Shown here: positions 53,456-63,613 of the stretch, in pieces
Layout of the letters: the number at the start of each line of letters is the position of its first letter
How positions within the stretch are numbered: position 1 is the stretch's first letter
Assembly (NCBI GenBank): GCA_004558205.1
Contig: SFDM01000005.1
Span: forward strand, 1 to 64,000
Direction of reading: 5' to 3'
DNA length: 64,000 bases
From: Pyramidobacter piscolens
GTDB lineage: Bacteria; Synergistota; Synergistia; Synergistales; Dethiosulfovibrionaceae
Notes under the pieces: generated by a model
What the model was told of the DNA's origin: nothing
Seen by the model: only the letters and a program-made list of their open reading frames with translations
The model's database searches: none
Made by a program: the position numbers and the translations under genes

Positions 53456-54100
53456 ATGTCTTGGGATGAAAATAAGTTTTTGGACAATCTGCACAGCGTC
53501 TTGGAACAGCTGAGTTCGATCGAATTTGAAGATGAAGAAAAGGAGTGGCGGCGCTTTTCCACGGGTGACAGGGCGTCCCTGCGAAGGATGAACCCTACGA
53601 AGGACAGCCTGCGTCCGCCGGCTTTCTGGCGGATTGTCTGTAAATTTGACGACGGACGAAATCAGCCTTTGCCGCGCGAAAAGGAAATGAAGCTGGCCGC
53701 TGTGCTTCAAGGCATGGCCCTAACCGCCGACGACTGCCTGACTTTGAACTCTCAGAAAGAAAAGACGCCAAGCTTCGGCGCCGCCCTTGCCAGCCTTGAT
53801 AAAAAGGACGCCAGAAGCGCCGGTTCTGATAACGACAGCGGCGGTGTCGTAGCCAGGCGTTTGGATCAGCTGCTTCGTTCCAGCGGCGAACGCTTTTTGG
53901 ACCTCCTTCGTTACACTCTCCGTTACGCGGCCTCGCAGAATCTGTGCTTCTCCTGGAAAAGCCTTGCGGAGCTGTGCCTGACGGACAGCGACGACCGGCG
54001 GCGTGATCTTTGCTCGCAGCTGACAAAAGACTTTTATCGCGCACAGTGGAACCTTGGGCGAAACAATGAAAACGAAAATAAAGGAGAAGAATTGAAATGA
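53456..54100 (+). CDS. casB: Cascade small subunit Cse2/CasB
   Basis: 214 aa, slightly longer than usual. WRRFSTGDRASLRRMNPTKDSLRPPAFWRI is the Cse2 motif (W-RLR-A--A-LRR); helical throughout. Stop overlaps casC by 4 nt. Confidence 0.93.
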   Translation: MSWDENKFLDNLHSVLEQLSSIEFEDEEKEWRRFSTGDRASLRRMNPTKDSLRPPAFWRIVCKFDDGRNQPLPREKEMKLAAVLQGMALTADDCLTLNSQKEKTPSFGAALASLDKKDARSAGSDNDSGGVVARRLDQLLRSSGERFLDLLRYTLRYAASQNLCFSWKSLAELCLTDSDDRRRDLCSQLTKDFYRAQWNLGRNNENENKGEELK

Positions 54101-55332
54101 AGACACTGCCTCGTTTTATTCAGATATCAACGCTCACGACTTATCCCGCGTCGCTTCTGAACCGCGACGATTCCGGACTATCCAAGCGCGTTCCCTTTGG
54201 AGGCTCCAGCCGTACCCGAATCAGCTCCCAGTGTCTCAAACGGCATTGGCGTATGGCTGACGATCTGTGGAGTTTGAAAAATGTGGATCCTCAGATCGCC
54301 ATTTCCGTGAGGTCCCGTAAGATTTTTCCGGAGCTTGTGGAGAGACCTCTGATCGCCGAAGGGCTTGACGCGGTGAAAGTGGCGGCTGCTTCGCTGGCGC
54401 TCCAGAGCATCCTCTACGGCGAAAAAGGGACCGAGGCCATCAGCAAAAGTAAAAAGCCTAAAAAGAAAGACGAAGCGCAGGCGGACCTTCTGTTGGACGA
54501 TGATCAGGTTACGGGCGGCGACAGAAGCGAGCTGATCGTATTGGGGCATCCTGAAATTCAATATATCACACAGGTTGTGCGCAACACAGTCCTTCAGTCC
54601 AGCGACGCCGTCGACGCTGACAGGAACGCCAAGACCTGGTTCAAAGAACACCGCAAAGAATTTCAGGCGCTGAAATGCGGCGCGGGCCTGGACGCCGCCA
54701 TGTTTGGGCGCTTTATCTCCGGCGACACCGACGCGCGCGTTTCCGCTGCGGTACACGTGGCCCACGCCTTTACGGTGCACGCCGAAGAATCCGAAACTGA
54801 CTATTTTACCGCGGTGGACGACCTGGACCCGAACCACGGCAGCGCCCATATCAACGCCACCGAGCTGACCACGGGCATATTTTACGGCTATGTGGCGATC
54901 GACGTGCCTCTGTTGGTTTCCAACATTGAAGGCTGCGCTCAGAGCGACTGGCAGGAAGCCGACCGCAGTGTGGCCGGAAGGTTGGTAAAACATCTGCTCC
55001 ATCTGATCGCCACCGTGACGCCTGGCGCGAAGCTGGGTTCTACAGCTCCGTACGCCCGTCCATGGCTGATCCTTACGGAAGCCGGCGACGCTCAGCCCCG
55101 CACCCTGGCCGACGCTTTTTACAGCCCAGTGCCCCTCAATAAAGGCGACGCACGCATGAAAGCCCTCAGCCAGCTCGCCCAGTACATAACCCGCAGCGAC
55201 GAAATGTACGGCCAGAACGGAAGCCGTTGGGTCGCGTCCATGTACGACCAGCAAATCCCTTCGGCAGAAGTCCTGTCGCTCGATGCCATGGGCGATGCGC
55301 TGGAGAAAATCGTCGTCGACGCGGTGCTTTAA
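54097..55332 (+). CDS. casC: Cascade backbone Cas7e/CasC
   Basis: 411 aa. Opens FIQISTLTTYPASLLNRDDSGLSKRVPFGGSSRTRISSQCLKRHWR, the Cas7e signature, and later TDYFTAVDDL and GSAHINATELTTGIFYGYVAIDVP. It is longer than the common 350-370 aa because of a charged insertion at about residues 115-145 (SKSKKPKKKDEAQADLLLDDDQ). It coats the crRNA. Confidence 0.95.
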   Translation: MKTLPRFIQISTLTTYPASLLNRDDSGLSKRVPFGGSSRTRISSQCLKRHWRMADDLWSLKNVDPQIAISVRSRKIFPELVERPLIAEGLDAVKVAAASLALQSILYGEKGTEAISKSKKPKKKDEAQADLLLDDDQVTGGDRSELIVLGHPEIQYITQVVRNTVLQSSDAVDADRNAKTWFKEHRKEFQALKCGAGLDAAMFGRFISGDTDARVSAAVHVAHAFTVHAEESETDYFTAVDDLDPNHGSAHINATELTTGIFYGYVAIDVPLLVSNIEGCAQSDWQEADRSVAGRLVKHLLHLIATVTPGAKLGSTAPYARPWLILTEAGDAQPRTLADAFYSPVPLNKGDARMKALSQLAQYITRSDEMYGQNGSRWVASMYDQQIPSAEVLSLDAMGDALEKIVVDAVL

Positions 55333-56136
55333 ATGAAGATGCTGATTCTGCGGCTGCAGGGACCGCTGATGGCTTTTGGCGATATGGCTGTGGATGAAAT
55401 CCGTCCTACCGATACCCTGCCAGGCCTGTCGCAAATGACAGGCCTGATCGCAAACGCGCTAGGCTGGACCTTCCAGGATCGGGAACGGCTTCAGCGCCTT
55501 CAAGATCGCCTCCGCATCGCGGCACGGGAGGACTGCCCGGGACGCTCTTTGCGGGATTACCAGACAGCACAGCTGAACAGCGACGACAAACTTTGGCGCA
55601 GCGACGGCGGCGTTGGGCTTCGCGAGGGCGGTTTCTCCGGTTATTTTACCGCTCAGCGGTATAGGGATTATCGCGCTGATTCCGCGGTAACGGTCCTTGT
55701 AAGCTTGACTCCTGCCGATGAGTTTCCCGCTCTGGAAGACATCGCGGAAGCTTTGCAGCGTCCAGCGCGCCCGCTTTTTGTCGGCCGGGTTTCCTGCCCT
55801 CCCGCGCTTCCTGTCTGCTGGGAAAAGGACGGGAAAGTGATTATAGAGGCGGAAAGTTTCGAGGCGGCCTTCGCCCGAGTCGGGCCCAGGGCGACGCCTA
55901 GTGACTCCCTGAACTTGCGGATGGCCGGAAATCACGCCGTGACTGTAGAGTGGCCTCTTTCGGCTGAGGAAGCGCAGTCCGCCGGCGGCGACCGCAGCGT
56001 CCATGTGATGGAGCGCTGCGACCGGCGTCGGTGGGTTGAAAATATTCACGGCGGGCGCCGCCTTGTATGGCGTCAAAGGATGCCGCTTCCCTCAATTTCT
56101 CAGCTGCCGGCGAAGGAGGATCGTCATGACTCTTAA
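55333..56136 (+). CDS. casD: Cascade subunit Cas5e/CasD
   Basis: 267 aa. MKMLILRLQGPLMAFGDMAVDEIRPTDTLPGLSQMTGLIANALGW is the Cas5e N-terminus; also GLREGGFSGYFTAQRYRDYRADSAVTVLVSL. Binds the 5' handle of the crRNA. Begins on the base after casC and overlaps casE by 11 nt. Confidence 0.94.
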   Translation: MKMLILRLQGPLMAFGDMAVDEIRPTDTLPGLSQMTGLIANALGWTFQDRERLQRLQDRLRIAAREDCPGRSLRDYQTAQLNSDDKLWRSDGGVGLREGGFSGYFTAQRYRDYRADSAVTVLVSLTPADEFPALEDIAEALQRPARPLFVGRVSCPPALPVCWEKDGKVIIEAESFEAAFARVGPRATPSDSLNLRMAGNHAVTVEWPLSAEEAQSAGGDRSVHVMERCDRRRWVENIHGGRRLVWRQRMPLPSISQLPAKEDRHDS

Positions 56137-56908
56137 CATGATCTGCATGGATTTGGATCTGGGGGTGCTCTATCAATGGGGGCATTCAGTTCGCCTTGGC
56201 GGCGACGCGGGGTATCTGTTTCACGCCGCCTCGCGCAAGATTTTCGGCGAGCTTGGTCCCCAGCCATTTTTGATTCAAAGCGAACACGGCCGCGTTTTGG
56301 GGTATACGGCCGCGTCGGAGGAACAACTTAGAAATTGTATAAATTTATACTCTGCCCTAGACAGCCCTGTGCTGCTTCAGGCTTTACGCCTGCCCCCCGC
56401 CTGTTGCAAAAGCATGCCCGAGCGCTGGATTTCAGGCCAGCAGTACCGTTACAGCGTTTTTTGCAGGCCCACGGCGCGGAACGATAAAATTGAAGGCGAC
56501 GTCTGGCTTTTGGAGACCCATCGGCGTTATCTCGACGCTGTGAACGACCAGTCCTTTTCAGGCACTTTGCAGGAATATCGTCAGCAGCACAACAACCTGC
56601 GGGAGCCCATTTATCGGGCCTGGTTTCAAAGACAGTTTGACGGCAATGAAAAAGAAGGAATTCCCCAGGCCGCCCAGCTGGAAACTATTTCTATCGACGG
56701 CTGCCAATGCAATATGCTGACGGCTCGCGGCGGCAAAGAACACAGCGGCGCTCCCACAAAGGGGAAAAAACGGAATATGCCCGAAATATCGCTGTCGGGA
56801 GTTCTGCGCGTTGCAGATCCGCAGGCCTTCGCGCGCTTGGTGAAACGAGGTATTGGACGTCACCGTGCCTTTGGGTACGGAATGCTTCTGCTCAAGCCCG
56901 GGGCCTGA
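56126..56908 (+). CDS. casE: crRNA endonuclease Cas6e/CasE
   Basis: 260 aa from the ATG at 56126 (AAGGAGGA upstream). YQWGHSVRLGGDAGYLFHAASRKIFGELGPQPFLIQSEHG near the start contains the conserved His region, and the end has the RAMP glycine-rich motif VKRGIGRHRAFGYGMLLLKP. It cuts each repeat at the base of its stem, leaving an ATGAACC-type handle. Confidence 0.93.
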   Translation: MTLNMICMDLDLGVLYQWGHSVRLGGDAGYLFHAASRKIFGELGPQPFLIQSEHGRVLGYTAASEEQLRNCINLYSALDSPVLLQALRLPPACCKSMPERWISGQQYRYSVFCRPTARNDKIEGDVWLLETHRRYLDAVNDQSFSGTLQEYRQQHNNLREPIYRAWFQRQFDGNEKEGIPQAAQLETISIDGCQCNMLTARGGKEHSGAPTKGKKRNMPEISLSGVLRVADPQAFARLVKRGIGRHRAFGYGMLLLKPGA

Positions 56909-56909
56909 C

Positions 56910-57800
56910 ATGGCTTTCGTGAGGCTGGGTCTTGAAACTGCGAGAGTTCCTCACTCAGACCGGCACGGTTTGATGTGGCTTGAACAAGGCAACCTCTTCG
57001 TCAAAGACGGAACCTTGCGCTTTATATCTGCAGGAAGCGCCAGCCTTGACGCTGGCGCTTATGATATTCCCTATCAGACCGTATCCATGATTTTGCTTGG
57101 CCCTGGGACCACCATCAGCCATGACGTCTTTCGGCTGGCTGGCAGTCATGGCCTGGGATTGATCGCCGTCGGCGAAAACGGCGTCCGCCTCTACACCGCT
57201 CCGCCGCAGAGCCCGGATACAAGCGAACTGGCCCGGCGTCAAATGAAACTCTGGGCGAATGCAGCCAGCCGTATGAAAGTAGTGCTGCGGATGTATGAGA
57301 TTCGTTTTGGAGAGGCACTTCCTTCGCGGAATATCGAAGTCCTTCGCGGCATTGAGGGAACTCGGGTTCGGGAAAGTTATAAACTTTTAGCGCGGCGCTA
57401 TGGAATTGACTGGAGCCGGCGGCAGTTTGACCGGCAGAATCCCGAAAAAAACGACAGCGTCAACAATGCGGTCAATCACGCCGCGACGGCGGTTTATGCC
57501 GCTGCCAGCGTGGCGGTCGCGGCCACGTCGACCATTCCTCAGCTCGGTTTTATCCATGAATCTTCCTATTACGCTTTTGCGCTGGATGTGGCCGATCTTT
57601 TCAGGATGACCGTGACAATTCCAGTCGCTTTTCAAGGGATTAAAAAAGATCAGGAAGATCCCTCCGTCGGATTAGAGCGTCAGGTTCGAAAATTAGCCGG
57701 CGCGACCTTTGCGCGAGAAAAATTGATATCTCAAATGATCGACGTCATAAAAGAGCTGTTGGCCGACCCCGAAAATCAAGAGGTAAAAGAATGTCCATGA
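56910..57800 (+). CDS. cas1: CRISPR integrase Cas1 (type I-E)
   Basis: 296 aa, starting one base after the casE stop codon. Catalytic residues are in place: E155 (RVRESYKLLA), H216 (GFIHESSYYAF), D226 and D229 (ALDVADLFR). With Cas2 it inserts new spacers at the leader end. Overlaps cas2 by 10 nt. Confidence 0.96.
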   Translation: MAFVRLGLETARVPHSDRHGLMWLEQGNLFVKDGTLRFISAGSASLDAGAYDIPYQTVSMILLGPGTTISHDVFRLAGSHGLGLIAVGENGVRLYTAPPQSPDTSELARRQMKLWANAASRMKVVLRMYEIRFGEALPSRNIEVLRGIEGTRVRESYKLLARRYGIDWSRRQFDRQNPEKNDSVNNAVNHAATAVYAAASVAVAATSTIPQLGFIHESSYYAFALDVADLFRMTVTIPVAFQGIKKDQEDPSVGLERQVRKLAGATFAREKLISQMIDVIKELLADPENQEVKECP

Positions 57801-58126
57801 CCGTGGTGATCACAAATAACGTCCCCGGTAAATATCGGGGCTTTCTTGCCTCCTGCATGCTCGAACTGGCGCCCGGCGTCTATAGCCATCCCAAAATGAA
57901 CGCGGGGATTCGCGAGCGAGTCTGGAACGTCATGAAAAAATGGTACGGCGAACAGTTTATTGACGGTTCCGTTATGATGATCTGGAGCGACTCATCAAAA
58001 TCTGGAGGACAGGGCGTTGAGTGTTTGGGAATTCCCCAGCGGATGGTTCTGGATTATGACGGTGTCCTGCTGAGTAAATTAAGTGAAAAGGAATGTGCCG
58101 AGGAGAAAAAAGAAAATATGAAATAA
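57791..58126 (+). CDS. cas2: CRISPR-associated Cas2 (type I-E)
   Basis: 111 aa. Cas2e type: MTVVITNNVPGKYRGFLASCMLELAPGVYSHPKMNAGIRERVWNVMKKW and SVMMIWSDSSKSGGQGVECLGIP. Last gene of the operon, 272 bp before the first repeat of array 2. Confidence 0.95.
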   Translation: MSMTVVITNNVPGKYRGFLASCMLELAPGVYSHPKMNAGIRERVWNVMKKWYGEQFIDGSVMMIWSDSSKSGGQGVECLGIPQRMVLDYDGVLLSKLSEKECAEEKKENMK

Positions 58127-58149
58127 GGCTGCTGAAAGAATAGGTATAT

Positions 58150-58398
58150 CCTGTCTTGGGATATGGCTTTTCTATTTACCGTGTGCTAGAATAAAAAAGT
58201 ATAAAAGGCGTAATGGGCAAATCAGATAGTGAATATGATTATTTATGCAAGTATTCAGAACAACAGGAATACAGAATGTTTTTTGATAAACAAATGACAT
58301 GTAAGGCGGGTAATTACAAGAGTGCAGATGGATTTGGTGTATTAAGACGTCAGCGGAAAGTTTTAAAAAAAGAAAAGTTTCTAGATACAATTGGAAGA
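58150..58398 (+). promoter_or_regulatory. CRISPR leader of array 2
   Basis: A TAGAAT box (58187-58192) with TGGCTT 17 bp upstream, and the junction TAGATACAATTGGAAGA, both shared with leader 1 at nearly the same distance (207 against 213 bp from -10 to repeat). The stretch between is AT-rich and only partly conserved. Confidence 0.8.
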
Positions 58399-61300
58399 CA
58401 AACCCCCGCGTAAGCGGGGATGAACCCAATCTGTGCGACGCGGTACGGGCTATGACGATCAAACCCCCGCGTAAGCGGGGATGAACCCACACGCTGCCGC
58501 ATGACCTGCCGCGCGTGTATCAAACCCCCGCGTAAGCGGGGATGAACCCTTTTAGCGCGGTGCACGCCGGAGGCTTTTACTCAAACCCCCGCGTAAGCGG
58601 GGATGAACCGAGTGTTGCGCCACTTTTCGGCCGTCTCCATGTCAAACCCCCGCGTAAGCGGGGATGAACCCCCTTTCCTGTCGCCCCGCGAAGAGGTGGC
58701 CAACAAACCCCCGCGTAAGCGGGGATGAACCCCGCGCTGGCCGCTGAGCTAACCGGGACGACGGCAAACCCCCGCGTAAGCGGGGATGAACCTGGCGAAA
58801 TATCTACAGCACGGAACGAGTTATGCAAACCCCCGCGTAAGCGGGGATGAACCGGTTTCGCCCGATGATTTGACCGGCGAGATGGACAAACCCCCGCGTA
58901 AGCGGGGATGAACCTTCCTGTTCTGGTTCGTCCACATAAATTGATACCAAACCCCCGCGTAAGCGGGGATGAACCTTGAGTTTCTTGTTATGCCGCTCAA
59001 TGCTTTTGCAAACCCCCGCGTAAGCGGGGATGAACCAGGCTTACAGAGGTGACGGAGTGAGACACCCCACAAACCCCCGCGTAAGCGGGGATGAACCTAT
59101 GTTGTGGCTACAGCTTTCCAGTTTTCGCCGCAAACCCCCGCGTAAGCGGGGATGAACCTGTTTCTACTGTGGCGAAGGCCCTTTTTGCTGGCAAACCCCC
59201 GCGTAAGCGGGGATGAACCGGCGGCGAACGAATGACCGAGGACGAAGCAAACCAAACCCCCGCGTAAGCGGGGATGAACCTCTCGATAAAAGGCAAGTCG
59301 CAGCCCTGCAGGGCAAACCCCCGCGTAAGCGGGGATGAACCGGAGAAAAACTGTAAGGAGGTTGGGTGTGTGTGCAAACCCCCGCGTAAGCGGGGATGAA
59401 CCCCTTAGAAAATTACAAGAAGCCTTTTTTAACTGCAAACCCCCGCGTAAGCGGGGATGAACCTCTCGATAAAAGGCAGGTCGCAGCCCTGCAGGGCAAA
59501 CCCCCGCGTAAGCGGGGATGAACCGAAAGTAAAGTTTGTATATTTGTTTTTTAATTCCAAACCCCCGCGTAAGCGGGGATGAACCCTCTGACCGTGTTTC
59601 TTCGTCGCGGCCGATGACCAAACCCCCGCGTAAGCGGGGATGAACCTAGAGATAAGGGAAAGGAGAGCGACGAAGTGGACAAACCCCCGCGTAAGCGGGG
59701 ATGAACCCGCGCAGCGCCGCCACATCTCTCTCGTCGCGTACAAACCCCCGCGTAAGCGGGGATGAACCTTTTTACTTAGTTCTTCAAGGGTCATTTAAAT
59801 GCAAACCCCCGCGTAAGCGGGGATGAACCCATCAGCGGCGAGCTGTCGTCGCTGCAATACATCAAACCCCCGCGTAAGCGGGGATGAACCCCAGACCAGC
59901 TACAAGAGGTCATAGACACGCTGCAAACCCCCGCGTAAGCGGGGATGAACCCGGAGCGGTTGGAATGAGCCACCTGTTCCAGCTCAAACCCCCGCGTAAG
60001 CGGGGATGAACCCGTTGTTAATGGCGCGTGCTGTGGTCAGCTTCGCAAACCCCCGCGTAAGCGGGGATGAACCGTCGTAAACACCTTCCGTCGCGGCCCA
60101 CAGAACCAAACCCCCGCGTAAGCGGGGATGAACCGATAGCAGAGGCCAACGCCAGCCATAGCAAGCGCAAACCCCCGCGTAAGCGGGGATGAACCCGTGA
60201 GCTTTGCACTGTCCGAGACAGGCCCTATCAAACCCCCGCGTAAGCGGGGATGAACCCGAAACATCATTGATCCTATTCAAGAAATGATACAAACCCCCGC
60301 GTAAGCGGGGATGAACCCGTGAAAGACGCCAATAACTCAGTGCTGGATGGCAAACCCCCGCGTAAGCGGGGATGAACCTGCCGTCCGGTCGATAAGGTGA
60401 GGCGTTCCAGACAAACCCCCGCGTAAGCGGGGATGAACCGCCAGAGAGCTTAAAACGTCAATGGTTGGGTATCAAACCCCCGCGTAAGCGGGGATGAACC
60501 CGAGCGAGATAAAGCAGGTAACGCTATCCCTGACAAACCCCCGCGTAAGCGGGGATGAACCCACGGTCCCGCTTGCGACCAGCAGCGGAACACTCAAACC
60601 CCCGCGTAAGCGGGGATGAACCCCGCCAGCTGTCGATGTAAGGATAGTCGGTGAGCAAACCCCCGCGTAAGCGGGGATGAACCCGCCGTTGAGGCACAGC
60701 GCGAGGGGCTTGACCCCAAACCCCCGCGTAAGCGGGGATGAACCCTCCTGATCTGCGGGTAATCCGGTTGAACGACGCAAACCCCCGCGTAAGCGGGGAT
60801 GAACCCGAGGAGTACCAACGCGTCCTGTCGTGGTAACTCAAACCCCCGCGTAAGCGGGGATGAACCTGCAGTATTTTCATAAGCCGACGTTCCATTTTGC
60901 AAACCCCCGCGTAAGCGGGGATGAACCCTTAACGAGTTTGAAAGCGCGAACCCGCGAGAACAAACCCCCGCGTAAGCGGGGATGAACCTTCTCGTTCTCC
61001 CGCCGCAGCCTGTTTATTTCGCAAACCCCCGCGTAAGCGGGGATGAACCTCGCCGTCTGAGCCTCGCAGAGCGGGCATTTAACAAACCCCCGCGTAAGCG
61101 GGGATGAACCTGAGTTTTACGGACAAAACAGCAATCCGCGCGTCAAACCCCCGCGTAAGCGGGGATGAACCGTATTCCTGTTTCCTCGGCGTAGTACGCT
61201 CCGACAAACCCCCGCGTAAGCGGGGATGAACCCCTCACACAGGCTGCAGGCGCTGTGCTGTCGCACAAACCCCCGCGTAAGCGGGGATGAACCGCTTGTG

Positions 61301-62440
61301 GCAGTCGAAAGGCTTACAGCGGTGACCAAACCCCCGCGTAAGCGGGGATGAACCGCGCATCGACGGCAAAGTAGAGATTGATTGCGACAAACCCCCGCGT
61401 AAGCGGGGATGAACCGGCGTAGCCAATGGTTTTGTGCAGGGCGTCAACCAAACCCCCGCGTAAGCGGGGATGAACCGACAATCCGCGTTACCCGAGAAAG
61501 CCCGAACATCAAACCCCCGCGTAAGCGGGGATGAACCTAGATAGCGTCGCTGATACATTCTTTTTCTTTGCAAACCCCCGCGTAAGCGGGGATGAACCTG
61601 ACCGACGCTCTGGGGCTTGGCTTTGTGTTGACAAACCCCCGCGTAAGCGGGGATGAACCTGATTTAACTAAATCGTTTCCTTTTGGAGTCAACAAACCCC
61701 CGCGTAAGCGGGGATGAACCCGTTCCATGTATCGCCGTATATGGGATCTTTGACAAACCCCCGCGTAAGCGGGGATGAACCTCTTGTTACATTATCCATT
61801 GATCCTGATGAACACAAACCCCCGCGTAAGCGGGGATGAACCCGTGTGGATATTTTGGTTCGTTGATTCTTTTTCCAAACCCCCGCGTAAGCGGGGATGA
61901 ACCGAGATTAAGAGGTCGCTGGCGGAGCTCGGTCAGCAAACCCCCGCGTAAGCGGGGATGAACCGCCGCACTCCTGACAAGCGGCAGAGCTGCATAGCAA
62001 ACCCCCGCGTAAGCGGGGATGAACCTCTGACTCATGACACCACCCCCACGGGAACAATCAAACCCCCGCGTAAGCGGGGATGAACCCGCTGCTTGGCAAG
62101 ACCTGGAACCTGTACGGACCAAACCCCCGCGTAAGCGGGGATGAACCGCGACGACAGCTGATACCCGTCGGCGCTCTCTACAAACCCCCGCGTAAGCGGG
62201 GATGAACCCCTGTGCGTTGATGTCGTCTACCTTTTTTTGCGCAAACCCCCGCGTAAGCGGGGATGAACCCATTGGCACGGGCTGTCACCTCCTTATGGCT
62301 GACAAACCCCCGCGTAAGCGGGGATGAACCTTTCACAAGATAATTGTCAATGTACGATACTAACAAACCCCCGCGTAAGCGGGAATGAACCGCTGGAACG
62401 ACGGCAAAAAGCCCAGCCTCACCGCAAACCCCCGCGTAAG
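58399..62440 (+). CRISPR. Type I-E CRISPR array 2 (66 full repeats plus one truncated)
   Basis: The repeat begins CAAACCCCCGCG and ends GCGGGGATGAACC, differing from array 1 at positions 3 and 5. Period 61 bp (3965 bp = 65 periods), 66 spacers. The last full repeat (62364) carries G-to-A (GGGAATGAACC). The final one (62425-62440) breaks off after 16 nt into phage-like DNA. Several spacers are variants of array 1 spacers (58731 with 24838; 61172 with 22886). Confidence 0.98.
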
Positions 62441-62885
62441 CATTGGGCAGGACAGATCGCGGATGCATGTCAATGGACCAAGTGTTTATGAAGCTATGCG
62501 CCAGAACGGTGCAAGCCAGAAAAAAGATGCCTGGAACACTCCTATTGATTGGGGCGGCTCTTATAATAAGTTGATAGCTGCTGCCGTAGGGGAAGGTATC
62601 ACAGCTGCGGCTATAACGAAATTTCTGACAACAAAAGACACGCAGTTAATCCCTTCATGGGGGCCATGGTTGGTAGGCGGTGCAGCAGCTGCTAAAAAGC
62701 TGGCGGACCCAGAACAGAAAACCATCGTTATCAACTTCACAAATAACATTACTCTTTCTTCCAGCAGCCAAAAAGAGGATGTACTCGCTGCTCTCCAAGC
62801 TGCTATTCGAGAACTCGAAGAAAAATTCAATGCTGTCGTTAACTTGAGCATGACAGAAGACTCTAGACTTGCTTTTGATGGTTAA
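62441..62885 (+). pseudogene. C-terminal fragment of a phage tape-measure-like protein
   Basis: The frame is open across the truncated repeat, but the protein-like part starts after it (IGQDRSRMHVNGPSVYEAM...). About 148 codons remain. The end, a short hydrophobic helix (GGSYNKLIAAAVGEGITAAAI), then TIVINFTNNITLSSSSQKEDVLAALQAAIRELEEKF and RLAFDG, looks like the tail of Siphoviridae-type tape-measure proteins. An internal ATG at 62463 could be used but has no RBS, so I treat this as a truncated gene. Confidence 0.6.
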
Positions 62886-62932
62886 ATGTTGTAAAATAAA
62901 GGCAACTAAAGCAGAGGGAGGGAGGGGACATC

Positions 62933-63127
62933 ATGTCTAAAGAGAGAAAAATTCACTATGTAGGCTGTGCATGCCTTATTTCCTACCTGATGAGTCGTTT
63001 TGTTTTTACTGGTCATAAACTCACGAGCTTTTTATTTCTTTCTGCTGCTGTTGTCCTGTACTTCGTAGCGAGGTCTCTTGCAATGAAGACAGATGAAGAA
63101 AAGGATTCTAGCAAAGAAGCCTCATAA
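62933..63127 (+). CDS. Small two-helix membrane protein in phage-like insert
   Basis: 64 aa behind a strong GGGAGGGAGGGG. Two hydrophobic helices (VGCACLISYLMSRFVF, TSFLFLSAAVVLYFVARSLAM) and a charged tail. Placed after a tape-measure fragment, it is probably of phage or prophage origin; function unknown. Confidence 0.6.
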   Translation: MSKERKIHYVGCACLISYLMSRFVFTGHKLTSFLFLSAAVVLYFVARSLAMKTDEEKDSSKEAS

Positions 63128-63151
63128 CAAAAGCAGCCTAGCCAGAAATAC

Positions 63152-63190
63152 AACAAAGCCGCATCCCTTGCCGGGAGCGGCTTTGTTTAT
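63152..63190 (+). terminator. Terminator after small membrane gene
   Basis: AACAAAGCCGC (63152-63162) pairs with GCGGCTTTGTT (63177-63187); T-rich tail. Confidence 0.85.
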
Positions 63191-63505
63191 CACGACACTG
63201 TAGTTCTATACAGAGGAACAGGCTTTCATGAAAGACATGCCAAAGGGCGTCAGAAGCAGCGATTCATTATCAATCATTATTGCTGGCGCCGCATTAAGAT
63301 ATACGTTCGAAGAGATGAGTAGATTTGTGAGACACTGGAGCCGCATTAAATTTCCAAGACAAACGTCCATTGTTTCAGTCTTTATTTTCGTAAATTCCCG
63401 ATATAACGTGGTGCGTTTGATCTTCTTTGTATCTTGAGGCATAATCAGCCACTATTCAAAACAAGTCTTCAACACTCTGGCGTCAAGCGGTGAAAGCCCT
63501 CGCGG
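63191..63505. other. Region between phage-like insert and orphan repeat
   Basis: Short open frames exist on both strands (63206-63442 minus, 63228-63437 plus), but neither has a recognisable protein pattern. The last 33 bp (63473-63505) sit where a spacer would be. Confidence 0.35.
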
Positions 63506-63527
63506 CAAACCCCCGCGTAAGCGGGGA
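63506..63527 (+). repeat. Orphan truncated CRISPR repeat
   Basis: The first 22 nt of the array 2 repeat (CAAACCCCCGCG...GCGGGGA), lacking the final TGAACC. It lies 1.07 kb beyond the break in array 2, so the array once continued to here. Confidence 0.85.
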
Positions 63528-63613
63528 GTGGCGGATTTAGGGAGGTCGGAAAATGGCATGGAACATCACAGATCTTTGTAGCCTAAGGAATGGGGCACAG
63601 TTTTTTGAGCAAG

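Noticed and set aside
62385..62440. N-terminal extension of the tape-measure fragment into the CRISPR repeat
   Set aside because: These codons come from spacer and repeat DNA; only the part after 62441 looks like protein.
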